A stretch of DNA of 64,000 bases from Massilia sp. NR 4-1. GTDB taxonomy: Bacteria > Pseudomonadota > Gammaproteobacteria > Burkholderiales > Burkholderiaceae_D. This document shows positions 61,789 to 64,000 of the stretch, one piece after another (positions within the stretch are counted from its first letter, which is position 1; every line of letters starts with the position of its first letter). The translations under genes and the position numbers were made by a program. The stretch is taken from the NCBI RefSeq assembly GCF_001191005.1, contig NZ_CP012201.1, forward strand, positions 4,526,001 to 4,590,000. The letters run 5' to 3'. The notes under the pieces were generated by a model. That model did not search any database, was not told the DNA's origin, and saw only the letters and a program-made list of their open reading frames with translations.

Positions 61789-64000
61789 TCAGGTTTGGTG
61801 GTCAAAAATTTTGAAGCTCATGCCGATCAGGCTATGGCCGACGCCCAGGGCGATCTGGAACGCGCCGCTCTGCAGGTTCGCGACATCGAAGACGCTGTAG
61901 CTGGTGTTGGCCGACAGGCGGACCTGGTACGTATCTCCTGGCTGCGGCACGAAATACGGTGTTGTATCGCGCAGCAGTGCGAAGGTGTAAGTGCCCGGAT
62001 TGGGCGGCTGCGTGAATGGAATAATCTCGGCGCGCATGCCGGCAACCTGCTCGTTGCGCGTCTGATTCCACAGGCTGACCGTGTATTGCGTGACGGCGAT
62101 CGTCGCGCCGTCGGGCGTGGCAAAGGCCGGCGCGGGAACCCAGTTCGCGGTGACGGTGTTTTTTGCCGGGTCGTAGACGCGGCGCGGCGCGGCCAGGGCG
62201 AGAGTCGCGGTTTGAATAGGAACGATGGCCGCCTGTCCGGAAAACGTGGCGTCGTTGTACTGATAGACGCCTTGCAGTACCACCGTGTATAGCGCGCCGG
62301 GAGTCAGGGAAAACGCCAGTTCCGCCGCATCGTCGTGCAAGCCGGGCTGGGTAGCGGCGAGTTCGGAACCGTCGCTTGCGAGTAGCGTCAGCTGCAGCGA
62401 CGCATTGTCATCGTCGACCGAGAGCGGCGTCCAGCTGGCCGTCGCGTGGCACTGCCCGTCGTGCAGGACATAGCTGGATGCCAGGTCGTTGATCGCCAGC
62501 AGTGCATTGATGGCCTGTTGAGCTGCCTGCTGGCGTGCATTGGCTTGCTCGCGTTCTCTCTTCTGGCTCGAACTCAGGCATTTGGCGATATTCGAGAAGA
62601 AATTCAGCACCGCGCTCGCCGCGGAAAATACCTGCGCCGCCTCGGCTAGCGTATCGAGCGCACCACTTGCAGCCTGCTTGAGCAAGTCGCTTGCCGCTTC
62701 GTTCACAACGGACTGGCCGTATTGCTCGCCGCCGCCATGGCAGATCAGCTGCGCCGTTAAAGTTTTTCCCAGCTTTTGTGCGGACTGCGCGGCAATGAAC
62801 TTGAAGTAGGCTTCACGGTCATTCCACAAAGCCTGCACCAGGGCCAGCGCATTGTCCTGGAGCGTGGTCGCGATGGCCTGCCCCACATCGTCCAGGCTGC
62901 TGGGGATGACACCGGTCAGCGTGATCGGATCGAAGTGCACCGTGCAAATTTCCGCGCCAAAGACTTTTACGGTATATGTCCCGCTGACCTGGATGCCTGG
63001 CCGGTTCGACGCTTGTCCGCTGCCCAGCTCGACATCGGTTTTGAACGAGGTGGTGACCGTGTTGCTGAAGGCAAGATCGACCATTTTGCCGCAGCTGCCG
63101 GACGACTGTTCGGAGAGCTGTTCCATCATTCGTGCAAAGTCGATGAAGCCGGCTGGCAGCAAGTCGGCCAGCGGGAAGTCGACGAGCTGAAACCCCTTGG
63201 CCTTGCTCCAGGCAATTGTCAGCGGCGGCAGTTGGCCGTAGGTCAGCGTCCCCTGAAAAACATCAAAATCATGCTGCGCCGTGAGGGCGAGTCCCAGCGT
63301 CAGGGATGGCTTGCTGAATTGCAGATCGGCCTGCAGCTTCACCTGCAGCCCGTCCGGCGATTTCACGACCTGCACCTGAGGCCCGTCCAGGGCGGCGCTG
63401 GGTGCGGGCGTTGCCGATGGCGCCACCATTTTGAACAGGTAAAAGTCCAGCGTGCCGGCGGCGGCCGTGAAGGTGTAGTTGTTCGCGTCTTGCCAGTCGA
63501 ACTTGATGGCAAACGTCAGCCCCAGCATGTGTACTGCGCACTGGTCGAGGTGGTAGCCCGGCGCAAACGTTGCGCCGCCGGGCAGCGTAAAGCCGGTGTC
63601 CGCATGGTACATGCGTATGGGCTGGCTGGTCGACAGCGGAAGGAAACTGGGCAGGAGGGAGGCCAGGCCGGCCGGTACTTCGCAATCGAACAGGTCATGC
63701 AGCAAGCCCTCTATGCCGAGGCTGTGGCCGAAGCGCAGGCTCACGGCATAGGCCTTGTCCACCAGCGTCAATTCTCCTGCCAGGCCGTCCAGCCACTTGA
63801 GCGCGCCGCTCGCCAGCACACTGGAGGCCAGCTGGATCACGTTGCCGCTTTTGTTCGCCAGTGCGATGTCGAAGCCGTTGAACTTGAGCCCGGGAACGAG
63901 CGGCAAGGGCTGGATTACGGTACTGGAGCGCGCCTGAAAGGCATAGCTGGCGGGCCGGGTTTGGGTGGCCAGGCAGATGGTGCCGGAGAGGGCGTCAATC
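61789..64000 (-). CDS. Large unrecognised protein with Fn3-like C-terminus (5' end beyond window)
   Basis: The frame is open to the window edge, giving at least 737 codons with no convincing start; TTG 63906 is only an internal possibility. The N-terminal half is beta-rich (VLASGALKWLDGLAGELTL, HADTGFTLPGGATFAPGYHLDQ). An Ala/Gln-rich helical region follows (about 61 kb 62500-62850; SSSQKREREQANARQQAAQQ). The C-terminus has two Fn3-like sandwiches (SLTPGALYTVVLQGVYQYN; NPGTYTFALLRDTTPYF). It probably belongs with the two genes downstream. Function unknown. Confidence 0.65.
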   Translation of the reverse strand, partial: IDALSGTICLATQTRPASYAFQARSSTVIQPLPLVPGLKFNGFDIALANKSGNVIQLASSVLASGALKWLDGLAGELTLVDKAYAVSLRFGHSLGIEGLLHDLFDCEVPAGLASLLPSFLPLSTSQPIRMYHADTGFTLPGGATFAPGYHLDQCAVHMLGLTFAIKFDWQDANNYTFTAAAGTLDFYLFKMVAPSATPAPSAALDGPQVQVVKSPDGLQVKLQADLQFSKPSLTLGLALTAQHDFDVFQGTLTYGQLPPLTIAWSKAKGFQLVDFPLADLLPAGFIDFARMMEQLSEQSSGSCGKMVDLAFSNTVTTSFKTDVELGSGQASNRPGIQVSGTYTVKVFGAEICTVHFDPITLTGVIPSSLDDVGQAIATTLQDNALALVQALWNDREAYFKFIAAQSAQKLGKTLTAQLICHGGGEQYGQSVVNEAASDLLKQAASGALDTLAEAAQVFSAASAVLNFFSNIAKCLSSSQKREREQANARQQAAQQAINALLAINDLASSYVLHDGQCHATASWTPLSVDDDNASLQLTLLASDGSELAATQPGLHDDAAELAFSLTPGALYTVVLQGVYQYNDATFSGQAAIVPIQTATLALAAPRRVYDPAKNTVTANWVPAPAFATPDGATIAVTQYTVSLWNQTRNEQVAGMRAEIIPFTQPPNPGTYTFALLRDTTPYFVPQPGDTYQVRLSANTSYSVFDVANLQSGAFQIALGVGHSLIGMSFKIFDHQT

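Overview
The window is a contiguous piece of a GC-rich betaproteobacterial chromosome, most likely Oxalobacteraceae (Massilia, Duganella or Janthinobacterium type). The call rests on the atpIBEFHAGDC - parBA - rsmG - mnmG order, the rsmD-coaD-ferredoxin set, a PHB-oligomer hydrolase, and dispersed GTCCGACC palindromes. The genus is inference, because no rRNA or other marker lies in the window. I see no tRNA, rRNA, CRISPR array, transposase or integrase.

Layout. 1-1840: 3' end of rsgA, an unknown lipoprotein and a DUF433/DUF5615 toxin-antitoxin-like pair. 1850-13630 (minus): F-type ATP synthase operon, parB-parA, rsmG and mnmG, with two perfect parS sites upstream of mnmG and an 81-bp array of nine 9-bp AT-rich units between rsmG and parA. 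13630-24370 (minus): TSUP permease, 3-hydroxybutyrate oligomer hydrolase, a complete Liv-type ABC importer, a GMC oxidoreductase and a nitronate-monooxygenase-like enzyme. 24370-28820 (plus): a membrane-bound GGDEF/EAL protein flanked by two direct copies of a non-coding module containing DnaA-box-like sequences, then mtnN. 28900-34300: putA with a divergent Lrp-type regulator, and a LysR regulator. 34400-39290: small membrane protein, chalcone-isomerase-like protein, ferredoxin, coaD, rsmD, a lipoprotein, and glmU. 39300-44720: a DnaA-box-like array, then a MacA-MacB-outer membrane factor exporter. 44730-51240: a Fur-box-headed iron cluster (ECF sigma, FecR-like anti-sigma, STN-TonB receptor, DUF3649, PepSY-TM, DUF3325). 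51240-53830: second repeat array, Lrp-type regulator and glmS. 53950-57320: a more AT-rich island immediately downstream of glmS with a BsuBI/PstI-family type II restriction-modification pair and a GIY-YIG protein. 57440-59920: AraC-type regulator divergent from a FabF-like ketosynthase. 59990-64000 (minus): three large unrecognised proteins and a possible 20-codon ORF.

Functional links. AtpIBEFHAGDC form the proton-driven ATP synthase. ParA, ParB and the twin parS sites form the chromosome segregation system. GlmS and GlmU supply UDP-GlcNAc. PutA, the Lrp-type regulator and the Liv importer fit an amino-acid-using lifestyle. The iron cluster has the layout of a surface-signalling siderophore uptake system. 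The least explained parts are the terminal three-gene cluster, the glmS-adjacent defence island, the 9-bp array beside parA and the DnaA-box-like intergenic modules.
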